The notes: a model not told the origin generated them from the letters alone. A DNA stretch of 64,000 bases from Heligmosomoides polygyrus polygyrus (GCA_947396885.1 OX377206.1:43941631-44005630), one strand, 5' to 3'. Shown: positions 23,747-36,495, numbered from the stretch's first letter. Program-made: numbers and translations.

Positions 23747-26700
23747 CAGTACCGGACATGCCGCTGCGTCCAACAAGCACAAGCGGCGCAAAAGGGAGCC
23801 GGAGAGCGCCGTTTTCCGCTCGCCACGCGCCGCGTCCGAGGCAAGTCGCGTTAGTGCGCGGCGTCCTCAACTTCTGGACGTTAGACTGAATGAAGGAGCT
23901 TATCCATGCGTTCGGACGAGCATGGCCTACTCTTTGGAACTAACTTCCGGCATGGCGCGCGCTCTGAACAATGCATGTAGGCCGGCAGAATCAATCGAGT
24001 GGGCGCGACCGCTCGCAGAGTGACGTTAGGCTGATGGGCTGATGGAAGGAGCCTATCCATGCGTTCGGACGAGCATGGTCTACTGTTTGGAACTAACTGC
24101 CGGCATGGCGCGCGCTCTGAACAATGCATATAGGCCCGGCAGAATCAATCGAGTGGGAGCGACAACCTGTAGAGCGAGCGACAGCTTGAACAGTGAGCGC
24201 ATGGGGAGTTTTATCAGAAATCCTTAGCCGCTCTACTCAGGAGCTGCTCTAGGACACTCCAGCTTGCATCTGGAGTGCGCCGTGAAAAATACATATAGAA
24301 TCGAACCTATCAATCGAGTGGGCGCGAAAGCTTGTAGAGTGAGAGTTTGAGGAGTTTTATCAGAAATCCCTAGCCGTCCTGCTCAGGAACTGCTCTAGGA
24401 CTGTCCAGCTTGCATCTGGAGTGCGCCGCGAACAATGCATATAGAATCGAACCTATCAATCGAGTGGGCGCGACGCTCTCAAATTGCACGCGCGGGCGTG
24501 TTTGGGGCCCGATAACTCTGTCATGTGTGAACCCTTCCGGCTGCAGCTTGTAGGTTTTGCATACAGTAAAAAGCTCTAGCGGCTCTCCAAAGCACAGCGA
24601 TGTAGCCTTAGAACTGACAAAGTTACGGTGGTGCAAAGATGCAGGTCAGGCTTGTACAACCAATTTTTTTCGATTTCAGGCGATCACTGCGGGAAGAGGC
24701 TATGAGCTGACGGCCTACAAATGCATAGGCTAACAGATAACTTAACGTACTTTACAAGAAGGCGCTTACAGCTCTCCAGCTGCCTACCTGCCTTAGTTAC
24801 AGCTGCCGCATTAGAGCGGCGGACGGCAGCAGTAAAGATTCTTCCGCCCTTACTCCTTCCAGTTTTGAGTTTTCGGCACTCGCAATGACACTGTTCTCTT
24901 CAACTCGATGAGCTCTAGCGAACGGAATCAATCTCGGCCAGTTTTGGAAAAATCGATTTTTTGACAATTTCGCGACGAAGAAGAGGGCGCCGCTCTAGGT
25001 CGCGGCAGAGGGTGATGATGTCATCGAAAATCGATATTTCCGAACCGAGCCAAATTGGTTAAGATTCGATAGACCTTTTCGTGCTGAATTGAACAGTGCT
25101 GCTACGAGTGGCGAATACCGTAATCTGGGCGAGTAAGAGCAGGGAGAACATCGACCGTTATTATGCTAAATTGCACATGCGGGCGTGTTCAGAGCGCAGT
25201 AGCTCGGTCAGGTTCGAGTCGTTTCGGCTGCAGCTCGTGGGTCTTATAGGCAGTAAAATGTTCTAGTGGCGTGCCAAAAGACAGTAATGTAGCTTACCAT
25301 AGGACAAAGTTACAGCGCTGCGAAAATGCAGGTTAGCCTTGTGTGACACGATTTTTTCCAAATTCAGTCGACCCCTGCGGAAAGACGCGGAGAGCTAGCA
25401 TCTTACAAATACGCAGGCGAGCAGAACGCTTAAGTTTCTTTACGAAAACGTGCTCACAGCTCCATAGCTTATTAAATTGCCTTAGTACCAGCTGCCGTTT
25501 TAGAGCGGCGGACTTAGCGATTGAAGTTTCCTGCCCTCTTACTCACCCAATTTGGGATTTCGATACCACGAATAACACCATTAGCTTCACCGCGAAAAGC
25601 TCTATCGAATGGTAACCAATTTGACCCTGTTCGGAAAAATCGATTTTCGATGACGTCATCGTCCCTCTGCCGCGGCCTTGAGTGGCATTGTCCTCGTTGC
25701 GAAACCGCCAAAAAATCGTTTTTTCCAAAATCGGTCGTAATTGACACCATTCGATAGCGCTTTTCCTGCTGAACAGAAAGGTACCATTGCGAGTGTTGAA
25801 TACTCAAATCTTGGCGAGTAAGAGCGCAAGAACCTCTAACCTCTATCTTCCGACGCTTTAAACTGGCAGCTGTGGCTAAGAAAGTTTAGGCAGCTGAGGC
25901 GTTCTGAGCACGTCATCGTTAGGTATCTTAAGCGTCCTGTTAGTCCACGCATTTTAAGCGCGTTAGCTAGCTGCGTCTTCCCGCAGTGGTTCATCGAAAT
26001 CGGAAAAAATGCGTCACACAACCCGCATCTGCATCTTCGCATCTCTGTAACATTGCCTCTTCTTAAGCTACGCCACTTCTACTTTGGAATGCTACTAGAA
26101 CATTTTACTGCCTATAAGATCCACAAGTTGCAGCCGAAACGACTCGAACCTGACCGAGCTACTGCGCTCTGAACACGCCCGCATTTGCAATTTAGCACAA
26201 TAACGGTCGATGTTCTCCCTGCTCTTACTCGCCCAGATTACGGTATTCGCTACTCGTCGCAGCACTGTTCAATTCAGCACGAAAAGCTCTATTGAATCTT
26301 AACCAATTTGGCCCGGTTCGGAAATATCGATTTTCGATGTCATCACTCTCTGCCGCGACCTAGAGCGGCGCCCCCTTCTTTGACGCGAAATTGTCAAAAA
26401 ATCGATTTTTCCAACACTGGCCGAGATTGATTCCGTTCGCTAGAGCTCATCGAGTTGAAGAGAACAGTGTCATTGCGAGTACCGAAAACTCAAAACCGGA
26501 AGGATTAAGGGCGGAAGAAGCTTCACTGTTGCCTCCGCCGCTTTAAAACGGCAGCTGGTACTAAGGCAATTTAATAAGCTAGGGAGTTGTGAGCACGTTT
26601 TCGTAAAGAGCCTTAAGCTTTCTGCTGGCCTGCATATTTGTAAGATGCTAGCTCTCCGCGTCTTTCCGCAGGGGTCGACTGAATTTGGAAAAAATCGTGT

Positions 26701-28279
26701 CACACAAGGCTAACTTGCATTTACGCAGCGCTGTAACTTTGTCCAGTCACAAGCTACATTATCGAGTTTTGGCACACTACTAGAACATTTTGCTGCCTAC
26801 AGAACCAACAAGCTGCAACCGGAAAGGTTCAGACTTTACAGAGCTATCGCGCTCAGAAGACGCCGCGCGCACAATTTAGCACAACAATGGTCATGCTCTC
26901 CTCGCTCTTACTCGCTCACATCACAGTTCTCGCCACTCTACGTAAAAACGTTCCATTCACCATCAAAAGCGCTATCTAACGGTGTCCAACTTGGCCAGAT
27001 TCCGAAATATTGGCTTTCGGTGACGTCATCGGCCCTCCGCCGCGGCCTCACCCCCGATGCAAAATTGTCAAAAAATCGATATCTCCAAAACTGGCCGAGA
27101 TTGACACCGTTCGATAGAGCTCATCGAGTTGAAGAGAACAGTGTTATTGCGAGTGCCGAAAACTCAAAACTGGAAGGAGTAAGGGCGGAAAAATCTTTAC
27201 TGCTGCCGTCCGCCCCTCTAAAGCGGCAGCTGTAACTAAGGCAGGTAGGCAGCTGGAGAGCTATAAGCGCCTTCTTGTAAAGTACGTTAAGTTATCTGTT
27301 AGCCTATGCATTTGTAGGCCGTCAGCTCATAGCCTCTTCCCGCAGTGATCGCCTGAAATCGAAAAAAATTGGTTGTACAAGCCTGACCTGCATCTTTGCA
27401 CCACCGTAACTTTGTCAGTTCTAAGGCTACATCGCTGTGCTTTGGAGAGCCGCTAGAGCTTTTTACTGTATACAAAACCCACAAGCTGCAGCCGGAAGGG
27501 TTCACACATGACAGAGTTATCGGGCCCCAAACACGCCCGCGCGTGCAATTTGCGAGCGGTCGTGCCCACTCGATTGATAGGTTCGATTCTATATGTATTG
27601 TTCGCGGCGCACTCCAGATGCAAGCTGGACAGTCCTAGAGCAGTTCCTGAGTATGACGGCTAGGGATTTCTGATAAAACTCCTCAAACTCTCACTCTACA
27701 AGCTTTTGCGCCCACTCGATTGATAGGTTCGATTCTATATGCATTGTTCACGGCGCACTCCAGATGCAAGCTGGAGAGTCCTAGAGCAGCTCCTGAGTAG
27801 AGCGGCTAAGGATTTCTGATAAAACTCCCCATGCGCTCACTGTTCAAGCTGTCGCGCTCATTCGATTGATAGGTTCGATTCTATATGCATTGTTCACGGC
27901 GCACTCCAGATGCAAGCTGGACAGTCCTAGAGCAGTGCCTGAGTAGGAAGGCTAGGAATTTTCGTTAAAACTCCCCATGCGCTCACTGTTCAAGCTGTCG
28001 CTCACACTCGATTGATTCTGCCGGGCCTATATGCATTGTTCAGAGCGCGCGCCATGCCGGAAGTTAGTTCCAAACAGTAGGCCATGCTCGTCCGAACGCA
28101 TGGATAAGCTCCTTCATTCAGTCTAACGTCCAGAAGTTGAGGACGCCGCGCACTAACGCGACTTGTCTCAGACGCGGCGCGTGGCGAGCGGAAAACGGCG
28201 CTCTCCGGCGCCCTTTTGCGCCGCTTCTCATCTTTTGCGCCGCTTGTGCTTGTTGGACGCAGCGGCATGTCCGGTACTG
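23747..28279. mobile_element. 4533-bp Tc1-type palindromic (foldback) element
   Basis: The ends read CAGTACCGGACATGCCGCTG inward from both sides, each flanked by TA (23745-23746 and 28280-28281). Insertion at TA with a CAGT end is the Tc1/mariner pattern. Almost the whole element is an imperfect palindrome centred near 26013: 23755-24010 pairs with 28010-28270, 24400-24640 with 27395-27630, and 25340-25500 with 26530-26700. Near the ends each arm has tandem units of about 145 bp (for example around 24240 and 24385; 27640, 27775 and 27915). No transposase was recognised. Apparent frames in the arms mirror each other and are shadows of the repeat. Fragments of the family occur at 16625-16918 and 53764-56010. 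Confidence 0.85.
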
Positions 28280-28349
28280 TATTTTACTCATGTTCAAAAC
28301 GGCTAAGCATGAATACATGCTAAATCGCCGACTTTCCAATGATTAGAAA

Positions 28350-28700
28350 AAATGTTTGCTCAAGGAACGTTTGGTTCAAATTTCTTTGAAGTTTTAAATC
28401 ACTTACCCAATAAGTGAGCACGCTGTTTGAAATTTTACAAAATGCTCGTTTTTAAGATAAAACAATGGTTTAAAGCTTGTTTTAAAGTCCAGATAAGCAG
28501 CCATATTTAGTGTCAAAAGAGGAGCGCCATGCCCTCGATCAGGACGCCACGATTTTTATTCGATTAATAACAAAATGTCTCTTCGCATGGAGTTTCACAT
28601 CTGTAAGCATCACTACAAAAACTTATAAAGAACATACATATCCTCACTTTCTTGCTTCATGTAAGCAGTAATTAAACCATCAATCAAAACAAGTCGCGAC
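28350..28700 (+). repeat. Dispersed repeat shared with 59825-60145 and 56540-56640
   Basis: The words TAGTGTCAAAA, CGCCATGCC and TTCGCATGGAGTTTCACA occur in the same order here and at 59825-60145, and partly inverted at 56540-56640. The copies are strongly diverged, suggesting an old family. No TIR or TSD was found. Confidence 0.55.
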
Positions 28701-28734
28701 GAGCCATCTCATGTCGCCTTTCCGAGCGCTTGGC

Positions 28735-28884
28735 AACGATCCTAGTTGGGCGCTGAAAACGCGCTCCAATGCAAACCGTCCGCGGGCCGTTCCGGGACGA
28801 CGACGACGACCGTCCGCGGTGCACTTCCCTCCCGCGAACGTCTCGCGGGCACACCCGCGGGACTATTCCATAGGCCTTACAGGG
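28735..28884. mobile_element. GC-rich MITE relative
   Basis: The right end is CACCCGCGGGACTATTCCATAGGCC followed by TTA, like the end at 36958-36985. The left half shares CGCTGAAAACGCGCTCCAATGC with the MITE at 36083-36190. It looks like a hybrid of two related MITE types. Confidence 0.45.
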
Positions 28885-28889
28885 CAGCT

Positions 28890-29940
28890 CGCCCCCGAGC
28901 ACGCTGAATCAGCGCTGACGGGCAGGCTCCAGACAGGAAAACGCCAGTGGCGGCGCTTGCAGTGCGTCTCTGAATTCACGTGCATTTCATGCGCCAGCTT
29001 GCTCAGGAAGGGAAGCCCTCGAGCGAGGCAGAAAAGAGAACGAGAAGAAGACATTGCCGGGTTTGGGGTTATGAGACCTAAAAAAGGCTATCCTACAACA
29101 CTAGGATATTTGACTTTTGACTCTCCACCTGAGCTGGATTGCAAGGTATATTCATCAAGGTATTCGAGCATTTGTCCACCTACTAAGGTCTGAAATAGGG
29201 CATCTACGCGGATTATGGAGTCTGGGAGAAACTAATCCTCTTCTCGTCAATTAATGAGGTCCTGGTATGTTTCTATGGATGAACATGTAAGCGGTAAGCG
29301 CAAGGGCACAGGTTTATTAAAGGGGCCCTTGAGCGGGCCAAGGATCAATGGGATTTAATGAACCGAAGGCACTTCCATGCAAAGGATGAACCTCAAATGA
29401 GATACAAGTTTCTGTAACCAACTTTCGCCGATAGGTTAAATGAAACTTGGAGAACTGGTATGGTGTTGCTTCGCAAATCACTACTTTGGTAACTACGGAA
29501 CTCGAACGACCAGCTTTTTTGTGGGGGGGGGGGGGAGGGACTCAGTCCTAACATTTGCTTCATTAAATGTTCCCTCTCGCTCTACTCATACGTCGAAGGT
29601 TTTGCACATATCAGGTGACTACAACGCCCATTTAACCGAATTGAATAAGAACGCTGAATTAATGCGTTGATCAGCCTTATAGGGGTGTATTCCAGGATTG
29701 TTAAGCGACTGCATTGCTATACCAGCGTTTATAGGCTAGGGATGTAGGCCTCAGTTTGGTCCCATCGTTAGATCCCTCTTAGTTTGTGGACAATTCAGAC
29801 CTTCATTGTGGCCCACTGCCAACAATCGCTCAAGAATTCCATCAATCAAAATTCGAAATTCTTACGTCCGTATGTAGGCTCATCATTGTCCTAAGTGAAC
29901 TCTTCTCCTTTCACGGTTAGGGTTTAAGCTTACTTCCACA
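28890..29940. other. Unassigned sequence with a G13 tract
   Basis: There is no recognisable gene. A run of 13 G lies at 29523-29535. Short frames on both strands lack domains. Confidence 0.3.
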
Positions 29941-30592
29941 TTGGGAGCAAGAAATGTCAGCGGTGGAGTCTACGTCTGTGGCGAGACGTTGGTACGTTGG
30001 TTGCAGCGGCAAAAGACCGCAGACGCGCTGCGAAACCGCAGCGACCAGCCGGAGCGGGGGCGAACGGAGGCGAGTTCCCCGTCAAACCTGCTCGCGGAAG
30101 AGCTCGCCGCCGACGGCGAGCTTTGCGTCCGTGCCCCATGATTAGGGCTGCGGGACATTATGTACGTATGGTCGCCGCGGACGCTGCGACTCGCGCGGCG
30201 AGCGCGGCAAAAGACGTCGCAATTGGGTGACTTCAGCGGCCAGTGGTATCTAGACCTGCATCAAAACTTGCACATCAAGTGTTAGAAAGTGTATACAAAC
30301 TCAGTTTCACTGCGATAGTGTGTCATATTTTCAGCTCTTCCTGAAGAAGCATAATATAAAATTGAGGATTAGAACGTTGCTTAGTTTTATAACTCGAACT
30401 CAATTTCTGGACCAGAGCATGTTTCTACCCAGCTCCTGCAACAGCAGAAAGGGATATCAACAACTCAAACCTAGTGTCTGCAGCAAGTCATGAGGCACAG
30501 CTCCCACGACCGCAGCGGAGCTCATCGCGCACGCGACAGTCGTCGTCGCGGGCGCGGCGACCATTCGTACATAAAGACCGCCCCTCCATGAT

Positions 30593-30731
30593 TAGAGAGC
30601 CGCGCACACTTCTGCGGCGTTGCCGCTGCCCTATCCTTAACCATAGGGCGGGGACGCAGAGCTCGCCGCCGGCGGCGTCCATGCCCTATCCTTAACCATA
30701 GCGGCAAGCGGCGTTGAAGTGTGTGGGAGCC
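30593..30731. mobile_element. MITE related to 36350-36492
   Basis: It contains the CCCTATCCTTAACCATAG blocks and the CTCGCCGCCGGCGGCG centre of 36350-36492. The ends (TTAGAGAGCCGCGCACAC and GTGTGTGGGAGCCCTAA) are imperfect inverted repeats. Diverged related pieces lie upstream at 30000-30160. Confidence 0.55.
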
Positions 30732-30734
30732 CTA

Positions 30735-31930
30735 ACGGATTTTATTCAGCCTTCTGACGCTGCCGACCTATCCCCAGTCAGGTCGTCAGTTTCTCCCGCC
30801 GTCTCATGCTTCCTATTTATCGATAGGACTACAAGAGACAGGAAGGGAAAATAGTCTGAAGATGTATGAAAAAATGGAAAGGAAAGTGAATACGACCAAG
30901 AAGGACACGGACCGTGATGAGAACATTGCTTTAAATGGAGACTGAAATAGAAGCGTCGCCGGGCGTTACTAAGCAGTTCGCTAAAAGTAAGGGAGAAACA
31001 GAGAATACTCCATTTTTACACGCGGTTAGGCTCGGGTAATCGAGATCCTATTGGTTTGGGCCGTACTATTTGCATTGTGCGCCTCGTTATCTGCTTTCTT
31101 TGCTATAAGCAAAGGTGTTCAATGGAGCAGAAGAATGTATCGAGACGGTGTTACACAGTTCCACATTGAAGCATTGGGGGTCAGTGTTGGCACCGGCTTA
31201 ACTGCGGCACACCATTCCGGGACTATACGGGAACTTGTGTGATGCAACGCACCGACGTAGCATGCCGAAAACAAGTACGTTTTCGTATACTTCAACGGCA
31301 ACTGTCAGACTGAGACAGCAAATCAGCAGTAGCTCGTTTGCTTGACTTCTCCGTAATTTATAAGTTCTGTCTCTAACGTTACTTTCAGCAATAATGCTGT
31401 GGTCAAATTTGCACCTTTAAGCTTTACGATGACCGCGGGTGTTCCATCTTGGACCCATCTCCCTGATTCTGTCACAGCGGAAGAGAAGCGAAGACGCGAT
31501 TTGAAATTCCCGCTGCGCCAGAGAACTCATCCGGAAACTCGTCCGTACTTTTTCTTAGCGTACGTTCAACGACGAGTAAGGTTGTGAGGTGTGTCATTAG
31601 GAAGAGTTTCTCTTCATGACTTCAGCTGCTGGAATGATAATTACTAAATTCACACTTACGGAGGGTTTTAAAGCAGGTGCAAGAGCAGATTAGCCAAGCC
31701 TTCAGGTCTTACCAGGTTTTGTGAGCAGCGCCCTAGTTCTTTAAGTTGAAATAGCTATGTCATAAAGTGTGCGCAGTTACAGACACTGGATTACTGCCTC
31801 TGTGCGCTGAGAACGTTTGAACAGGCAATGACCGGTCGGTCGTCCACCCCTACGATGACAAGATTCTCTTTTTCATCACAGCAAAATCCGTGCCTCTAAC
31901 ACGCTTAAAAGTCTCGTGCATTAGGACTGA
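30735..31930. other. Unassigned sequence
   Basis: I see no gene, repeat boundary or RNA that can be supported. Frames of up to about 63 codons on either strand are not recognisable. Confidence 0.3.
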
Positions 31931-31957
31931 GGTATACCCTCGCGGGAGTGTCTGCGG

Positions 31958-34783
31958 CAGGGTCAAGCGTAAGGTGCGATTTTTGAAAAAAGTTTACACC
32001 CCCTCTTCCGAAGCGGGTTTGGTACGACCCCCCCTTGTCTCCATCACTGGTTTATTTCTTATCTGTCATCATTACTCTATTTTTTATGTGATTTTTGTAC
32101 CCATTAACAGGTTCTTCTTTCCAGGTGTGCCTTCGACACTGTAGAGATTCGCGCTCAGTTCACTGAGGAAGACAAGTTAGTATTGACTTATAAAATGACC
32201 TGATTGATTAAAGCACAGAATTGGGTAAAGCTTTTAATTCTGATTATTGTGCGGTAAAAAGTAAAGATTTTCTGTGGGCAGATTTCGAATAGATGAGAGG
32301 TGTTGAATTTTTTCATTTTTTTAGAATGTTATGGAAACAACGGCATTCTACCAGGAGGAACGATATCTACGTCCAAAATTGTATTGTATAAAATACCAAG
32401 TGTTACTTACTAGTGATGACTTAAGTGCTTTCCCTACGAGATTTTTTAAAGGGCTCTTTGAAACGCTGACGGAGTCGCATCCCAAAAATGGACTTATCGT
32501 GGAATTTTTTTTCTACCGTTTGAAGGAAAGTACATCAGAGGCTGCAATTGTACCATATAAAATTCTAAGCCGTGATTATTGTACAGCAAAAAACCAACTT
32601 TCTTCGCAGCGATCTTCGATAGGATTAGGACGAACCGTATTCAAAATTTTCCTTTTTCATGGAAAATTAATTATTTTCTTCCTAAAACAGACTACCTAAG
32701 CATTTAAAATTCTTCACAGAACGATTCCAGCCTTGACCAAAGCACAATGAAAAAATCATGGTTTTCTGCATCGAACAAGTTGGATGGATCCCTGGTAAAT
32801 ACTGCACCGACGTAACTGGAGTGACAAAATTTGACATTTACAAAAATTATCATAAATCGGTAAGTTTTTCAAATTTTGAAAAAGCCAAGAACTTTTTGAA
32901 AAATAGAAGAAAAAGCTTTCTTATCGTGTAAAAAACAGCCATAATAAAAGTTTTCATGCGGGGCGCTTAGGATTCGACTTTTGAACCTCGAACTCGAAAA
33001 ATCTCGAAAAATTTTAAAGGTTTTAAATAAATAATCGTAACTCGGTAAGTTTTTCGAACTTTGAAAATGCCAAGAGCTTTTTGTGAAGTGGTTCCAACGA
33101 CGACGGTGCAAGATTGACCATAGAAACTGGGAACGACTTCACAAAAACGACCATAACTCGGCAAGTTTTTCGAAATTCAAAAAAGCTAAAAAATTGTTGG
33201 AAACTAGAAAAAATGCGCTTTCTTACCATGCATGAATCAATTTTGAAAAAAGTATATTCGTACGCGGGGGTGGATTTTTGACAAGTATTTCTGCATAAAT
33301 CGAATAAAAAGCGCACCCCCCCCCCCCCGCCGCGCATGAAGACCCTTTTTCATAACTGATTCATATATGGTAAGAAAGCGCATTTCCTCTAGTTTTCAAA
33401 AAGATTTTCGCTTTTTCAAAGTTCGAAAATCTTACCGAGTTAGGACTATTTATACAAAATCACCTTAATTTTTTCACTCAAAAATCGAAGGCTCCCCCCC
33501 CCCCCCGTATGAAGACCTCTCTTTAAAAAAAACGATTCCTACATGATTAAAAAGCAAATTTCTTCTAGTTTCTTAAAAGCACTGGCTTTTCCAAATTTTG
33601 CAAAACTTACCGAGTTATAGTCATTTTTGTGAACGTCGAATTTCGTAGCTCCTATGAGGTCGGTGCCATATCGACCTATCTATAAGTTTCAGAAAACCAT
33701 GATTTTCACACTGTGCATCGAACAGGACTCGAAACTTCTTGCGGCAAGATTACAACTGTGTGGGTGATCTGATTCAGGTAAAAATTAATCAATTTTTCTT
33801 GAAAGACGAAAAATTTAAATACGATCCGCCCTAATCATCTCGGAGATCGCTGCGAAGAAGCTCAGCCTTTTACTGTATAATACTCATGGCTTATGATTCC
33901 ATGAAGCATAACTTCACTCTCACATGTTCTTTCCTTCAGAAAATAGAAAATTTTTCCGCGATAAGCCCACCCTCAGTGCCGATCGATGATATCGGCGAAC
34001 GCAATGGCTCCACGTATCCTGCCATATTTCGGAGTTTGTTCGATGTCTCTCTGAAAAATTCACGAAGTTTTTAAAACTACAAGAAGAGTGGATTCTACGC
34101 TTTAAAAAGCAGGTTGTAAAAACAACGGCTTCCGTTTCATTAACGGTGTCGAATTTTTTCAACAAATGATACAAATCGGAACGTCTGTTCATACAGAGGA
34201 TCGTTTCAGAAAAACAGATTTTATTACCGTGTGGCAAACTGTTGCTTAAAATTTGATAGGGTACAACCTCACTTTCTAATGCTGTTTCCTGCAGAAGAGA
34301 GAAAATTAGTTCCGTGACGAGTCCATCTTCCGGTTGTCATTCCGTGTCATCGCCACGAAGAGCGCTTTCAAAAATCTTGTAGGGAAGCACTTATTTTTCT
34401 TAGTAATTGACACTTCAAATTTTATAGAGTGCAAGTTAGGACGCAGATGTCGCTCGTTCAGGCAGAAAACTGTCGTGTTCATGACCTTCTGCAAAAACAA
34501 TCTGAAAAAAGGAAACCTCTGATTGACTCCAAATCTGCCGGCCGAAAATCTTTATTTTTAACAAGTGATACAAATACCATTTAAAACTTTTTTAATATTA
34601 ATTTTCATAACTTCGGGGAACGAAGGAGAGACTCCACGCCTTTGTAGACATTCCAAAAAAACATTAAGAATTAAAAACATCGCCTAAAAACCTGAAAAAT
34701 AAGAGAGAATCTTCTGCCAAAACCGGAAGAGTACGAACCCCCCCCCCCTCCTCCCTCAACTCTCCACCTCAAGCTTGACCCTG
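31958..34783. mobile_element. 2826-bp palindromic hAT-type element with perfect 8-bp TSD
   Basis: The left end is CAGGGTCAAGCGT (31958) and the right end GCTTGACCCTG (34773-34783). GTCTGCGG is duplicated exactly at 31950-31957 and 34784-34791. CAGGG ends with an 8-bp TSD are the hAT pattern. The interior is an imperfect palindrome: 32331-32530 pairs with 34310-34500, 32870-32930 with 33565-33600, and 33140-33240 with 33355-33460. Some frames mirror each other on the two strands and none looks like a transposase. The element lies inside a GC-rich MITE (31932-31957 continuing at 34792), so it is younger than that MITE. Three C-tracts of 11-14 bases occur inside it. Confidence 0.82.
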
Positions 34784-34791
34784 GTCTGCGG

Positions 34792-34940
34792 ACGGTCACG
34801 GCCACGTCCAGCCACACACACACGCTCCGCGGCTCGCCGCCGACGGTCGATGAGGGAGCTGGTTTATCTCCCCCCCTGCGCGGAGCGGCAGCCGTTCGCG
34901 GTGCAGTGCACAGACGGGATCGCGCTGCTCGTGCGGTCAG
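34792..34940. mobile_element. Right part of the GC-rich MITE split by the hAT element
   Basis: When the hAT element and one GTCTGCGG are ignored, 31932-31957 continues into this segment, giving TATACCCTCGCGGGAGTG next to GCGGACGGTCACGG. The later part (GATGAGGGAGCTGG, then CGGCAGCCG) is the reverse complement of 36820-36880, confirming the MITE family. Confidence 0.55.
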
Positions 34941-36080
34941 ATCGCAGTCAGGTGAGTTTGACGCTTTCATTCGACGCTTCCTGCTCTTCACTGCTGTAAC
35001 GACCTACGATTCTACTAGTAGTTGAAACGAATAACAACGTCTGACGTCGTCAAAGCCCAAACACCAAGTGAACAGCAGGGGCAGCACGTGGCGTTGTTCA
35101 TTCCATTTGCACTTCAAGTTGCGGACTTTTGAAACTATTTCTTCCAGATATAAACAAGCGCATTAAACTAGACTTTCTAACAAAGTCGAAACAAATTTTT
35201 CTTCTTTGAAAATTTACTGCGACTTTCTTAAAAATCTATAGTTCAAAAAAGTGAATACAGTACTTGAAATCTTATAACATTCTTATTTATTTATGCGCCA
35301 GTGGGCGCGCTTGTACATCAAGGGGCAGTAGGCACCTGACCAGCTAGCACCGCCATAGGTAGAAAAAAAATTGTGAAAAAAATTAAAATCAAGGCAAACT
35401 GGGTAAAACTGCATATACTAAAGTAGATATGGACACCGTAGAATCAAAGAATTGAAAAAAAAAACACCAACTATTTGAGACTCAAAAGTGACCAAAACTA
35501 GAGGAAAAACTAATATCAAACTGAAGCACAGACGCACTCCGAGCGCTCGCTTGCTACGTGAATTGCAGAGGAACAGTAATTTTTGTTTTTATTTAAGGAA
35601 AAGCGTGGTTTAAGGCTAATTCTAAAACACAGTGGAGCAGTAATTTTTGACTATACGACAAGTAGAGATCGTGCCATGGATTTGTCCAGCACATCGCCTT
35701 TTTTGTTCTGTTTTTGTTTTATCCTTCTCAGGCAAAACCGGTGCCAATTCACCGACACTGCAGGAATGGAACTATTGGTTAGCCTGGCTCGAGCCGAACC
35801 AAGAACCTAGAATGGCGGAGGGGAGGCATGCAACGGCACACATCCAACAACACATCTCATCTGCGCTACTAGGCGCTATTAACGGTGAAGCAGAAACAAT
35901 TGTAGAGAATACGCCATCAATCACGTAAGCAGAGAAATTAGCTTATGGCGCAACATCTACTTGTGAAACCTCTAAAGCACTCTCTTAAGCTAAAAGGATA
36001 AAATTTTTATAAAATTAGGGCACTAAACTCTTTTTAGGGAAGCTGAGCTATAAATTTTGGATCTTCAGGCAACCATTCAA
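34941..36080. other. Unassigned AT-rich sequence
   Basis: There is no supported gene. Around 35283-35335 a short segment (TTATTTATTTATGCGCCAGTGGGCGC) resembles the one inserted at 60593-60640, so a small dispersed repeat may be present. Confidence 0.3.
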
Positions 36081-36082
36081 TA

Positions 36083-36190
36083 TCGGCGCTAAAAATGTGC
36101 TCCAATGCAAAAACGGTCCGTGTCGGCCGCTTACGGTCGTCGTCGACCCGGGACAGCCCGCGTCGCATTGGAGTGCGTTTTCGGCGCCGA
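36083..36190. mobile_element. 108-bp MITE with TCGGCGC ends
   Basis: The arms TCGGCGCTAAAAATGTGCTC and the complement of TCGGCGCCGAAAACGCACTC close a short palindrome with GGTCGTCGTCGACC near the middle. Part of the arm is also in 28751-28775. The TSD is unclear. Confidence 0.6.
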
Positions 36191-36228
36191 ACTCGAAACG
36201 GCGTCGCCGACCGACAGCCTTCGCCCTA

Positions 36229-36346
36229 GTTTATGCTTGCGCCGCCATGCGGCGCGGCACCGCGATCGCCATAAATATCGATTTTTTTCGCCGCCCGGTC
36301 GATATCTATCCCGACCATCGTGTCGCGCCGCGCGGCGGTGCAAGTA
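36229..36346. mobile_element. 118-bp MITE, second copy of the GTTTAT-end family
   Basis: It matches 15896-16010 with changes: ends GTTTATGCTTGC and GCAAGTATAAA, and inner blocks GGCGCGGCACCGCGATCGCC and CGATATCTAT. It directly abuts the next MITE. Confidence 0.6.
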
Positions 36347-36349
36347 TAA

Positions 36350-36492
36350 AGGCCCCCACAGAGTTCTGCGGCAGCGCCGCGGCCCTATGCTTAATCATAG
36401 GGCAGAGACGGTAAGCTCGCCGCCGGCGGCGTCCCTGCCCTATCCTTAACCATAGCGGCGAGCGGCGTTGCCGCAGAACTCTGTGGGGGCCT
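36350..36492. mobile_element. 143-bp PIF/Harbinger-like MITE (TAA TSD)
   Basis: The ends AGGCCCCCACAGAGTTCTGC and the exact complement GCAGAACTCTGTGGGGGCCT are flanked by TAA at 36347-36349 and 36493-36495. A 3-bp TWA duplication with a GGCC-type end is typical of PIF/Harbinger MITEs. The interior has two CCTATSCTTAAYCATAG blocks. Confidence 0.75.
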
Positions 36493-36495
36493 TAA

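Noticed and set aside
23742..24023. Mirrored frames at 23742-24023 and 28002-28268 as a gene pair
   Set aside because: They are the two arms of the Tc1-type palindrome read in opposite directions.
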